Below are positions 14,118 through 21,432 of a DNA stretch of 42,777 bases, piece by piece (the stretch's first letter is position 1; the number at the start of each line of letters is the position of its first letter). The notes beneath the pieces were generated by a model. It was not told the origin of the DNA and searched no databases. It was given only the letters and a program-made list of their open reading frames with translations. The position numbers were made by a program, and so were the translations under genes. This DNA comes from Candidatus Segatella violae (lineage in GTDB: Bacteria; Bacteroidota; Bacteroidia; Bacteroidales; Bacteroidaceae), in contig DJSH01000035.1 of assembly GCA_002440225.1 (NCBI GenBank), positions 13,366-56,142 on the forward strand. The letters are read 5' to 3'.

Positions 14118-16346
14118 ATGGCTAAGGTCGCAATCGTGATATTAAACTGGAATGGACAGAAGATGCTCGCCAAGTATCTTCCCAATGTCTTGGAGTATTC
14201 TCGACAAGATGCGGAGGTGTGGGTGGCCGACAACTGCTCTACCGACCAGTCTATGCATCTCTTGGAGACGCAGTTTCCTCAGGTAAAGACCATTGTGCTG
14301 GAGCAGAACTTCGGTTTTGCCGAGGGATATAATCGAGCCTTGAGTCAGATAGAGGCGGAGTACTATGTGCTGTTGAACAGCGACGTGGAGGTTTCTCATC
14401 ATTGGCTCACGCCCCTCATCGAGTTTATGGACTCGCATGAGCAGGTGGCGGCCTGCCAGCCCAAGTTGCTTGCCGAATACGACAAAGACAGCTTTGAGTA
14501 TGCCGGGGCTTGCGGTGGATTTCTCGACAAATATGGCTACCCGTTCTGTCGTGGTCGCATCTTCGACACGGTGGAGCGCGACGATGGTCAGTACGACTAT
14601 CAGCAGGAGATACTCTGGGCTACCGGTGCCTGTATGATGATTCGTTCCAAGGCCTATTGGGATGCCGATGGCTTGGATGGCAGATTCTTTGCCCATAACG
14701 AGGAGATAGACCTCTGTTGGCGATTGCGCCTGAAGGGCCGCAAGATATACTGCATCCCCGAGAGCGAGGTGTATCATGTGGGCGGTGGCACGCTGCCCAA
14801 GAGCAACCCGATGAAGACCTATCTTAATTTCAGAAACAATTTAACCATGCTTTATAAGAATCTGCCAGACAGCGATTTGAAGCATGTGATGCGTATACGC
14901 TATTTCCTGGATTATCTGGCGGCTTTCGAGATGCTCATCCTCAAGCGCAACTGGGGCGACTTCAAGGCCATCTTCAAGGCTCGCAGGGCTTTCAAGGCTT
15001 GGCGCAGCGATTTCGACGAAGACCGCCGGAAGATACAAGAGGGCAGGGTGAAGGAACGTATCCCCCAGGTGTTCGACTGCTCCATTCTGTGGCAATACTA
15101 TGCCAAGGGCAAGAAATTCTTCTCGCAGCTCATGCTGGCACTGGTGTCGCTCGTGGCTCTGACGGCGCAAGCCCAGGCAAACTTCAATGTAACCGTGTCG
15201 AATCCATCGAAATCGGCAAAGAACAATGAGCCAGTGGTAATCGGCATCAGCAAGTATGGCGACATCCAGCGAGCCGTTGTGTCGGTGGATGGCAAGGAAA
15301 TACCATCGCAGCTCGACGATACCAACCGCGACTGCACCAACGATGAGCTCTGCTTCTTGGTAGACCTCGGCAAGAAGGAAACCAAGGACTATCATGTCCA
15401 GCTGTTTACCGATGGCAAGCAGGCCGACTATCCTGCGCGCACATTCGCCGAGCTCTGTCTGCCCAGCAAGAACAAGAAGCTCGCCAAGAACAAGCAAGAC
15501 ATCTATCTGCGCAGCATCTCCTTCGACAAGAAGACGAAGGATGTATACCACTACGTGCATTCGCATGGCGTTTGCTTCGAAAGCGACCTGGTGGCGATGC
15601 GTGTCTATTTCGACAACCGACAGACCATCGACCTCTATGGCAAGGTGAACAAGGGAATGGTGATCCAAGACACCCAGTTCTATCCTTCGGAGGAACAGTT
15701 GAAGGCAGGCTCGGGCGACGACTGCCTCTGGGTAGGTAACACTTACGGACTGGGAGCCCTCCGTGGTTGGGACGGCAAGAACCAGTTGCTCCTCGACGAC
15801 GTGAAATACCAGGAGCAGCGAGTCGTCTCCGAAGGTCCGCTCCGTGCCATCGTCGAGATGGTAGACAACGGTTGGGTGCCAGCACCGGGCTTGAAGCCAG
15901 TGAACGCCACCATCCGCTATATCATCTATGCCGGCCATCGCGACTTCGATGTAGACGTAACCTTCAACAAGGACGTTTCCGACTATCGCTTCGCCACCGG
16001 TCTCATCAATGTGAAAGGCTCCAGCGAGTATGCCGACGGCAAGGGATTGCGCGGCTGTTATGGCAGCGACTGGCCTACGGGCAAGGACGACGGTAAGCAC
16101 AAGTTGGAAACCGTGGGCTTGGGCATCTACGTGCCTCAGGCAGCTATGGTGAGCCAAGAGCCAGCCAACAAGGATGACTATACCCAGGTGGTGAAGCCTA
16201 CAGGCAACAAGCTCAGCTATAAGCTCGCCTATACCAGCGCCAACGAAACCTACGGATTCAAGGGCGAGAAGGAATGGTATCAGTGGCTGAGGGATTGGAA
16301 GAAGAGCATCGAGGAACCTCTCAAGGTCTATTATCTGATAAAATAA
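14118..16346 (+). CDS. Fusion: GT2 glycosyltransferase plus exported DUF4861-type domain
   Basis: One uninterrupted 742-residue frame holds two proteins. Residues 1 to about 335 are a complete GT2 glycosyltransferase (rhamnosyltransferase-like): NWNG at the N-terminus, DNCSTD, LNSDVEV as the DxD-like metal site, and ATGACMMIRS followed by FFAHNEEIDLCWR. This part ends with FDCSILWQYYAKGKKFF, like the C-terminus of stand-alone relatives. M339 then starts a textbook signal peptide, MLALVSLVALTAQAQA, cleavable before Q353 or N355. Residues 355-742 resemble the secreted DUF4861 family (NFNVTVSNPSK start, then a beta-rich domain with WVGNTYGLGALRGWDG). The most likely origin is loss of a stop codon between adjacent genes. 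Topology would keep the GT2 inside and place DUF4861 in the periplasm; internal initiation at M339 is also possible. Confidence 0.82.
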   Translation: MAKVAIVILNWNGQKMLAKYLPNVLEYSRQDAEVWVADNCSTDQSMHLLETQFPQVKTIVLEQNFGFAEGYNRALSQIEAEYYVLLNSDVEVSHHWLTPLIEFMDSHEQVAACQPKLLAEYDKDSFEYAGACGGFLDKYGYPFCRGRIFDTVERDDGQYDYQQEILWATGACMMIRSKAYWDADGLDGRFFAHNEEIDLCWRLRLKGRKIYCIPESEVYHVGGGTLPKSNPMKTYLNFRNNLTMLYKNLPDSDLKHVMRIRYFLDYLAAFEMLILKRNWGDFKAIFKARRAFKAWRSDFDEDRRKIQEGRVKERIPQVFDCSILWQYYAKGKKFFSQLMLALVSLVALTAQAQANFNVTVSNPSKSAKNNEPVVIGISKYGDIQRAVVSVDGKEIPSQLDDTNRDCTNDELCFLVDLGKKETKDYHVQLFTDGKQADYPARTFAELCLPSKNKKLAKNKQDIYLRSISFDKKTKDVYHYVHSHGVCFESDLVAMRVYFDNRQTIDLYGKVNKGMVIQDTQFYPSEEQLKAGSGDDCLWVGNTYGLGALRGWDGKNQLLLDDVKYQEQRVVSEGPLRAIVEMVDNGWVPAPGLKPVNATIRYIIYAGHRDFDVDVTFNKDVSDYRFATGLINVKGSSEYADGKGLRGCYGSDWPTGKDDGKHKLETVGLGIYVPQAAMVSQEPANKDDYTQVVKPTGNKLSYKLAYTSANETYGFKGEKEWYQWLRDWKKSIEEPLKVYYLIK

Positions 16347-16394
16347 CAGCTCGGTATCCGAAAACATAGCATGCTGTCAAAAATAACAGCTCGG
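16341..16394. repeat. Duplicated stop-codon region after the fusion gene
   Basis: AAATAACAGCTCGG, which includes the TAA stop (16344-16346), occurs at 16341-16354 and again at 16381-16394, a 40-bp step. The second copy lies in noncoding DNA. Confidence 0.75.
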
Positions 16395-16418
16395 GCGGCA
16401 TAAAAATATTGCACAAAT

Positions 16419-16470
16419 AGCCAATAGTGAGTAAAAAGTAGTCGATTTTTGCTCATTATTGGCTTTTCTT
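16419..16470 (+). terminator. Intrinsic terminator after the fusion gene
   Basis: AGCCAATAGTGAG plus TAAAAA (16419-16437) pairs with TTTTT plus GCTCATTATTGGCT (16446-16464) with minor mismatches. TTTTCTTTT follows. Confidence 0.78.
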
Positions 16471-16492
16471 TTGAAAATTTTAGCTAAAAGGC

Positions 16493-16523
16493 TTTGTTTT
16501 TAAAATATTTTTTAGTATTTTTG
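16493..16523 (+). promoter_or_regulatory. Promoter of the GldB-like lipoprotein gene
   Basis: TTTG (16493-16496) and TATTTTTG (16516-16523) are 19 bp apart. Start of transcription near 16530 leaves a leader of about 23 nt. Confidence 0.72.
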
Positions 16524-16552
16524 CAGTCGTAACTACAAGAATGTGAATTTAA

Positions 16553-17371
16553 GTGAAAAGAATTTTCGATTATATTGTCATATTAGCATTGGTGCTTCTT
16601 TGTTCGGCTTGCGAGTTTAAGTTCAAGCCGAACGAGGACGTCGAACCTGTGCCCCTTACCGTGCAGCGCTACGACCGCTTGGAGAGTCGCTATCTCACCA
16701 CGGGCGATTTCTCGGCGCTTCAACAGATGAACACCGACTATCCCATCGAGACCCGTACCCTGATAGAGAAGATGTTGCAGCTCGGCACCATCACCGATGC
16801 CAATATCAGCAACCGATTCCTGATGTTCTATCAAGACTCCACCCTGCAGGCACTCATCGCCGACGCAGAGGCTGAGTATGCCAATATGGATGACATCAAC
16901 GAGCAGCTCAAGTATGCTTTCAGCCGCCTGAACGACTGGATACCAGAGCTCCAGCAACCTTGTTTCTATGCCCAGATAGGAGCCCTCGACCAGAGCATCG
17001 TGGTGGGAGAGCACAGCGTGGGCATCTCGCTCGACAAATATATGGGAGCCAATTATCCGATTTACAAGAAATACTATACCCCTCAGCAGCGTGCCAGCAT
17101 GACGCGCCAGTTTATCGTGCCCGATTGCCTCACTTTCTATCTGCTGAGCGTCTATCCGATGGTCAATTTCGACACCCGTCCCCAGTTAGATCGCGACCTG
17201 CACATGGGCAAGATCATGTGGGCGGTGAACAAGGCGATGGGCAAGGAGATATACCAAAGCAAGTATGTGAAGACCATCGATGCCTATGTGAAGCGCAACC
17301 CTCGGGTCACGGTGAAGCAATTGCTCGCCGACGAGGACTATTCGCCCATCGAGGCCTTGCATAAAGACTAA
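16553..17371 (+). CDS. GldB-like lipoprotein
   Basis: A 272-residue protein starting at a GTG codon, because the only nearby ATG (16541) is followed at once by TGA. The signal peptide ends with CSAC, making C20 the lipidation site. The centre reads HSVGISLDKYMGANYPIYKKYY (about 153-174), the conserved block of gliding-motility lipoprotein GldB homologues, followed by MTRQFIVPDCLTFYL. In gliding Bacteroidota GldB supports the type IX secretion/gliding machine, but homologues persist in non-gliding Bacteroidales where their job is unclear. No other gld or por gene is present in this window. Assignment rests on this block and length, so it is moderate. Confidence 0.68.
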   Translation: MKRIFDYIVILALVLLCSACEFKFKPNEDVEPVPLTVQRYDRLESRYLTTGDFSALQQMNTDYPIETRTLIEKMLQLGTITDANISNRFLMFYQDSTLQALIADAEAEYANMDDINEQLKYAFSRLNDWIPELQQPCFYAQIGALDQSIVVGEHSVGISLDKYMGANYPIYKKYYTPQQRASMTRQFIVPDCLTFYLLSVYPMVNFDTRPQLDRDLHMGKIMWAVNKAMGKEIYQSKYVKTIDAYVKRNPRVTVKQLLADEDYSPIEALHKD

Positions 17372-17400
17372 AAAATACGAGGCCTTGTATAAAGACTAAA
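17351..17400. repeat. Duplicated 3' end of the GldB-like gene
   Basis: GAGGCCTTGCATAAAGACTA (17351-17370), which runs into the stop codon, is copied with one change as GAGGCCTTGTATAAAGACTA at 17379-17398. The period is 28 bp. A third partial copy, TATAAAGAC, is just before the DPP4 start codon. Confidence 0.8.
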
Positions 17401-17419
17401 AGCCCTCCTTTTGAGGGCT
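17401..17419 (+). terminator. Hairpin between GldB-like gene and DPP4
   Basis: AGCCCTC and GAGGGCT form a perfect 7-bp stem around CTTTT. Only a weak T-rich tail follows, so it may attenuate rather than fully terminate before the DPP4 gene 20 bp downstream. Confidence 0.55.
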
Positions 17420-17438
17420 CTATTATAAAGACAAACAC

Positions 17439-19628
17439 ATGAAAAGATTCCCAATTTTTATTGCAACTATCATGATGGTATCAGCAATGCAGGCGGCAGA
17501 CAAGCTCGACTTGAAGGCTATCACCTCAGGTGAATTCGCTGCCTCTTATGTGACAGGTATCAATCCGATAGAAGGTACCGACTTGTATGCTTCCATCAGC
17601 AACGATGGCAAGCAGATCGTGAGCTACTCGTTCAAGACGGGCAAGCAGGTGGCTGTGCTCTTCGACATCGATGCAGCTAAGGCTCCCTTCGAGTCGATTG
17701 ATGGCTATGTGATGAGTCCAGACGGCAAGAAATTGCTTGTGATGACCAAGCGCAAGGCTGTGTATCGCCGTTCGTTCAAGGCAGAATATTTCATCTACAA
17801 TATCGCCCAGAAGAGCCTCAAAAAACTTTCCGAGGGCGAGAACCAGCAGGTGGCCACTTGGTCGCCCGACTCCCGCCACATCGCCTTCGTCAAGGACAAC
17901 AACCTCTTCGTGACCGACGGCGAGAAGGAGGTGAAGGTGACCAGCGACGGCAAGTTCAACGAGGTGATCAATGGCATCCCCGACTGGGTATACGAGGAGG
18001 AGTTCAGCTTCAACCGTGCCTTTGCCTGGAACGCCGACGGCAGTGCCATCGGATGGATTCGTTTCGACGAGTCGAAGGTGAAGACCTATAGCTTGCAGCT
18101 CTTCGAGGGCTCCAATCCAGCGAGAACTGAGTTTCACGACTATCCGGGCGAGTATTCCTACAAGTACCCTAAGGCCGGGCAGGACAACTCGAAGGTGAGC
18201 CTTTGGAGCTACGACCTGAAGACGGGCAAGACCATCGCGCTCGATGTGCCTGTGGATGCCGACGGCTACTATCCTCGCATCAAGACATCGCCCGATGCCA
18301 ACAGCCTCATTGTATACACCATGAATCGCCATCAGGACGACATGCGCCTCTACTCAGTGAACCCCTTCACCGGCAAGAGCAAGCAGCTCATCAAGGAGAG
18401 CGTGCCTAAGTTTGTGAAGGAAGAGGTGGTGGAGAACAGCATCGTGGGCAAGAAGACCATCTTGCTGCCTAGCGACCGCGACGGCTACATGCACCTCTAT
18501 CTCTACGATATGAACGGCAAGTTGCTGCGACAGGTGGAGAAGGGCAACTACGACGTGACCGACATCTACGGCATGGACGAGAAGACGGGCGACGTATATT
18601 TCCAGGCTGCCAAGTTGAATGCCCACGACCGACAGGTGTATGTGGCGCACAAGGATGGCAAGGTGGAGCGACTCACCGACAAGGAGGGTTCCAACTCGGC
18701 CTATTTCTCGGGCGACTACCGCTATTTTGTAAACAACTGGAGCTCTTACAGCCACCCATACGTCTATACCGTGCGCAGCAACAAGGGCAAGCTCATCAAG
18801 ACCTTGGAAGACAACAAGGAGCTCTTGGAAAAGACGAAGAAGTACAACTGGGGCAAGCGTGAGACTTTCTCCTTCACTACCTCCGAGGGCGTGAAGCTCG
18901 ACGGCTGGATGGTGAAGCCAATCGACTTCGACGCCAGCAAGAAATATCCAGTTATCCTCTTCCAGTATTCTGGACCGGGCAACCAGCAGGTGCTCGACTC
19001 TTGGAGCACGGGCAGCATGGGCAATGGCGGTGCCTTCGACTACTATCTGGCACAGGAAGGTTTCATCGTGGCTTGTGTGGATGGCCGAGGCACGGGAGCT
19101 CGTGGCGTAGACTTTGAGAAGTGCACCTACCTGCGCCTGGGCGACTTGGAGTCGAAAGATCAGGTAGAGACCGCTCTCTACATGGGCTCGTTGCCATACG
19201 TAGACAAGGACAACATCGGCATCTGGGGCTGGAGCTATGGTGGTTTCAACACCCTGATGAGCATGAGCGAGGGTCGCCCTGTGTTCAAGGCAGGCGTGGC
19301 TGTGGCTCCTCCTACCTGCTATCGTTTCTACGACACGGTATATACCGAGCGTTACATGCGCACCCCTCAGGAGAACGAGGACGGCTACAAGGTGAATCCT
19401 ATCGAGCGTGCCGACCAGCAGCATGGAGCGTTGCTCATCTGCCATGGCATGGCCGACGACAATGTGCATCCGCAGAACACCTACGAGTATGCCGAGGCGT
19501 TGGTGCAGGCCGACAAGGATTTCAAGGAGGTGTGGTATACCAATCGCAACCACGGCATCTCCGGTGGCAATACCCGCAACCACTTGCTTCGCCAAATCGC
19601 CAATTGGTTTAAGCAGTATTTGAAATAG
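17439..19628 (+). CDS. Dipeptidyl peptidase IV (S9B), exported
   Basis: A 729-residue enzyme that removes Xaa-Pro or Xaa-Ala dipeptides from peptide N-termini. A signal peptide (MKRFPIFIATIMMVSAMQA) directs export. The DPPIV beta-propeller contains DWVYEEEF, whose E187 and E188 match the human E205/E206 pair that anchors the substrate amino terminus. The hydrolase domain has S599 in GWSYGGF, D673 in HGMADDNVH and H705 in NRNHGI. Length and motif spacing are typical of Porphyromonas/Prevotella DPP4. It follows the GldB-like gene by 67 bp and ends at a large palindromic element. Together with the S9 enzyme at 6774 it fits a peptide-fermenting lifestyle. Confidence 0.93.
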   Translation: MKRFPIFIATIMMVSAMQAADKLDLKAITSGEFAASYVTGINPIEGTDLYASISNDGKQIVSYSFKTGKQVAVLFDIDAAKAPFESIDGYVMSPDGKKLLVMTKRKAVYRRSFKAEYFIYNIAQKSLKKLSEGENQQVATWSPDSRHIAFVKDNNLFVTDGEKEVKVTSDGKFNEVINGIPDWVYEEEFSFNRAFAWNADGSAIGWIRFDESKVKTYSLQLFEGSNPARTEFHDYPGEYSYKYPKAGQDNSKVSLWSYDLKTGKTIALDVPVDADGYYPRIKTSPDANSLIVYTMNRHQDDMRLYSVNPFTGKSKQLIKESVPKFVKEEVVENSIVGKKTILLPSDRDGYMHLYLYDMNGKLLRQVEKGNYDVTDIYGMDEKTGDVYFQAAKLNAHDRQVYVAHKDGKVERLTDKEGSNSAYFSGDYRYFVNNWSSYSHPYVYTVRSNKGKLIKTLEDNKELLEKTKKYNWGKRETFSFTTSEGVKLDGWMVKPIDFDASKKYPVILFQYSGPGNQQVLDSWSTGSMGNGGAFDYYLAQEGFIVACVDGRGTGARGVDFEKCTYLRLGDLESKDQVETALYMGSLPYVDKDNIGIWGWSYGGFNTLMSMSEGRPVFKAGVAVAPPTCYRFYDTVYTERYMRTPQENEDGYKVNPIERADQQHGALLICHGMADDNVHPQNTYEYAEALVQADKDFKEVWYTNRNHGISGGNTRNHLLRQIANWFKQYLK

Positions 19629-19633
19629 TGGAT

Positions 19634-19934
19634 ACGCCCTGAAAGGGCAGAAGCTCAGCCCAGGGCAACAATACGCCCTGAAAGGGCAGAAGCACCTAGC
19701 CCAGGGCAACGCCCTGGGTAATAGTGACAGAAACAAACGCCCTGAAAGGGCAAAAGCATTACTTTCGAATTATAATGCTTTTGCCCTTTCAGGGCGTTTG
19801 TTTATTGGCAATCAAAACCCAGGGCGTTGCCCTGGGCTAGGTGCTTTTGGGCTTTCAGCCCGACCTCCTCTACTTGTGCTAGGTGCTTTTGGGCTTTCAG
19901 CCCGTTTGTTGGTGAATAATCTCCCTAGGGCGTG
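19634..19934. repeat. Large mirror-symmetric palindromic element, copy B
   Basis: This copy has the same module order as copy A but with local duplications at both ends: the GCCCTGAAAGGGC-agaagc-CCCAGGGCAAC unit is doubled at the left, and the GGTGCTTTTGGGCTTTCAGC unit is doubled at the right. The central stem is perfect. The right end (CCCTAGGGCGTG) stops one base short of the stop codon of the minus-strand gene at 19935. It fills the whole gap between the convergent genes. Confidence 0.88.
19731..19803. terminator. Perfect 31-bp stem in copy B, probable bidirectional terminator
   Basis: Bases 19731-19761 are the exact reverse complement of 19773-19803, with an 11-nt loop. The stem contains GCCCTGAAAGGGCAAAAGC. 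TTT follows on the plus strand and A/T-rich sequence on both sides. No other terminator is seen between the two convergent genes, so the element probably does this job. Confidence 0.6.
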
Positions 19935-20387
19935 TTATTCCGCTGGCTCGATGGCCTTGAAGGTGAAATCACCATTGCTGATGGTCTTCACTTGGAATGG
20001 AGTAGGGGTGTTGACATGCTCCCCGTTCTTGGCCTTCTTGGCCTTTGGCTTCTGGGTATATTTCAGATAGAGCTTGTTCCATTTCTTCTCGGCCTTCTTC
20101 TGGTCTTGGTCGTACATTACCATGCAGGTCTTGTAGCCTTTGCCAGCCTGCTCCAGGTAGTCGCGCAACTGATAGGAGTAGTTGTCACGACCTACTAGAA
20201 ACTTGCTCTTGCCGGTGAAATAGGCAGAGTCTACCTGCTGCACGGATGTGAAATAGACCGTCGAGTCGTTGAACGACGATGCAAATCCGAAGATGTATGC
20301 TGTCTTAGCCTCGTTTTTTGCCGATATGGCAAGCGAGCATATGCCAGCTAATGCAAGAGATACTAATGCGATTTTTCTTATTTTCAT
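19935..20387 (-). CDS. Small exported protein, unknown function
   Basis: Chosen start is the ATG at 20387, giving 150 residues that begin with a clean signal peptide (MKIRKIALVSLALAGICSLAISA, cleavage before KN). An upstream in-frame ATG would add 16 residues that spoil the signal peptide. The mature part begins AYIFGFASSFNDSTVYFTSV and ends with a Lys-rich stretch (QKPKAKKAKNG) followed by a short domain. I do not recognise the family with confidence; related small periplasmic proteins seem to occur in Bacteroidales. It lies 57 bp downstream of rpoD on the same strand. Confidence 0.7.
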   Translation of the reverse strand: MKIRKIALVSLALAGICSLAISAKNEAKTAYIFGFASSFNDSTVYFTSVQQVDSAYFTGKSKFLVGRDNYSYQLRDYLEQAGKGYKTCMVMYDQDQKKAEKKWNKLYLKYTQKPKAKKAKNGEHVNTPTPFQVKTISNGDFTFKAIEPAE

Positions 20388-20444
20388 TTGTCTATATATA
20401 AATATGTGTTGCGGGGGGGAGCCATGGGATGCCATGTGAAGATG

Positions 20445-21305
20445 TTATCCCAGGAAAGCCCTCAGCAGTTTAAACTTCTTGTTTTGCAGCCTGCGCACCG
20501 CCTTCTCCCTGATTTGTCTCACCCTTTCCCTCGTGAGATTGTATTTGGCTCCAATCTCGTCGAGCGTCAGTTCGGGTTCGCCGATGCCATAGTAGGCCGT
20601 CACCACGTTCCTTTCCTTTTTAGGCAGCACCTTCAGGAGTCTTTCTATCTCCTCTCTGAGCGATTCCATTACGAGCTCATGGTCGGTGGTCGGGGTGTCT
20701 CGGCTAGGCATTACGTCTAGCATGCTGCCGTCTTCTCCGTCGCTGAACGGGGCGTCCACGCTCACGTGGTGATGGTTGCTCACGTTCATGGTCGCCGACA
20801 CCTTCTCCTCGGGCACGTCTATCAGCTCGGCTATCTCCTCCGCGCTGGGCTTGCGCTCGAATTCCTGCTCAAACTTGTTGAGCTCCTGGTTGATTTTATT
20901 CACGCTGTTTACCTGGTTGAGCGGAAGGCGCACGATTCTGCTCTGCTCGGCGATGGCCTGCAGAATGCTTTGGCGAATCCACCATACGGCATACGAGATA
21001 AACTTGAAGCCTCGTGTCTCGTCAAATTTCTCAGCAGCTTTGATGAGCCCCACATTGCCCTCGTTGATCAGGTCGGGTAGGCTAAGTCCTTGGTTCTGGT
21101 ATTGCTTCGCCACCGACACCACAAATCTTAGGTTGGCCTTGCAGAGTCTCTCCAGGGCTTTTCGGTCGCCCTTTTTTATCCTCTGAGCCAATTCCACCTC
21201 TTCTTCCGCGGAGAGGAGCTCTTCGTGTGCTATGTCTTGTAGGTACTTGTCCAACGATGCGGTAGCGCGATTCGTTATGGAACGTGAAATTTTTAGTTGT
21301 CTCAT
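20445..21305 (-). CDS. rpoD: Primary RNA polymerase sigma factor (RpoD/SigA)
   Basis: A 286-residue sigma-70 protein, the short form typical of the Bacteroidota housekeeping sigma, which lacks the large region 1.1 and the non-conserved insert of E. coli RpoD. Visible parts are region 1.2 (SLDKYLQDIAHEELLSAEEE), region 2 (DLINEGNVGLIKAAEKFD and FISYAVWWIRQSILQAIAEQ), region 3 and the region 4.2 helix-turn-helix (LTLDEIGAKYNLTRERVRQI). This sigma recognises the TAnnTTTG/TTTG promoters seen throughout the window, including its own. It is preceded by an HtrA gene and followed by a small exported-protein gene on the same strand. Confidence 0.95.
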   Translation of the reverse strand: MRQLKISRSITNRATASLDKYLQDIAHEELLSAEEEVELAQRIKKGDRKALERLCKANLRFVVSVAKQYQNQGLSLPDLINEGNVGLIKAAEKFDETRGFKFISYAVWWIRQSILQAIAEQSRIVRLPLNQVNSVNKINQELNKFEQEFERKPSAEEIAELIDVPEEKVSATMNVSNHHHVSVDAPFSDGEDGSMLDVMPSRDTPTTDHELVMESLREEIERLLKVLPKKERNVVTAYYGIGEPELTLDEIGAKYNLTRERVRQIREKAVRRLQNKKFKLLRAFLG

Positions 21306-21330
21306 ACTGGCATCAAATTTTAAAGTACCT

Positions 21331-21361
21331 GCAAAAATACTCTTTTTTGTTAGAATAGCAA
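21331..21361 (-). promoter_or_regulatory. rpoD promoter
   Basis: On the minus strand TTTG (21361-21358) and TATTTTTG (21338-21331) are separated by 19 bp, a full match to the Bacteroidota housekeeping consensus. The start site would be about 20 nt before the ATG. Confidence 0.75.
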
Positions 21362-21432
21362 AAAAAATAGTAGATATTTTTCAAAAATACCTACTATTTT
21401 ATTGTTTTTTGTTATTTTTCGAGTCTCAAGCA

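Noticed and set aside
14841..16367. A 508-codon open frame antisense to the GT2-DUF4861 gene
   Set aside because: Same kind of shadow: composition typical of antisense reading and no signal or domain.
18354..19736. A 460-codon minus-strand frame over DPP4 whose N-terminus reads PRALPWARCFCPFRA
   Set aside because: Antisense to DPP4; the N-terminal part is simply the translated palindromic element, a frequent source of false proteins.
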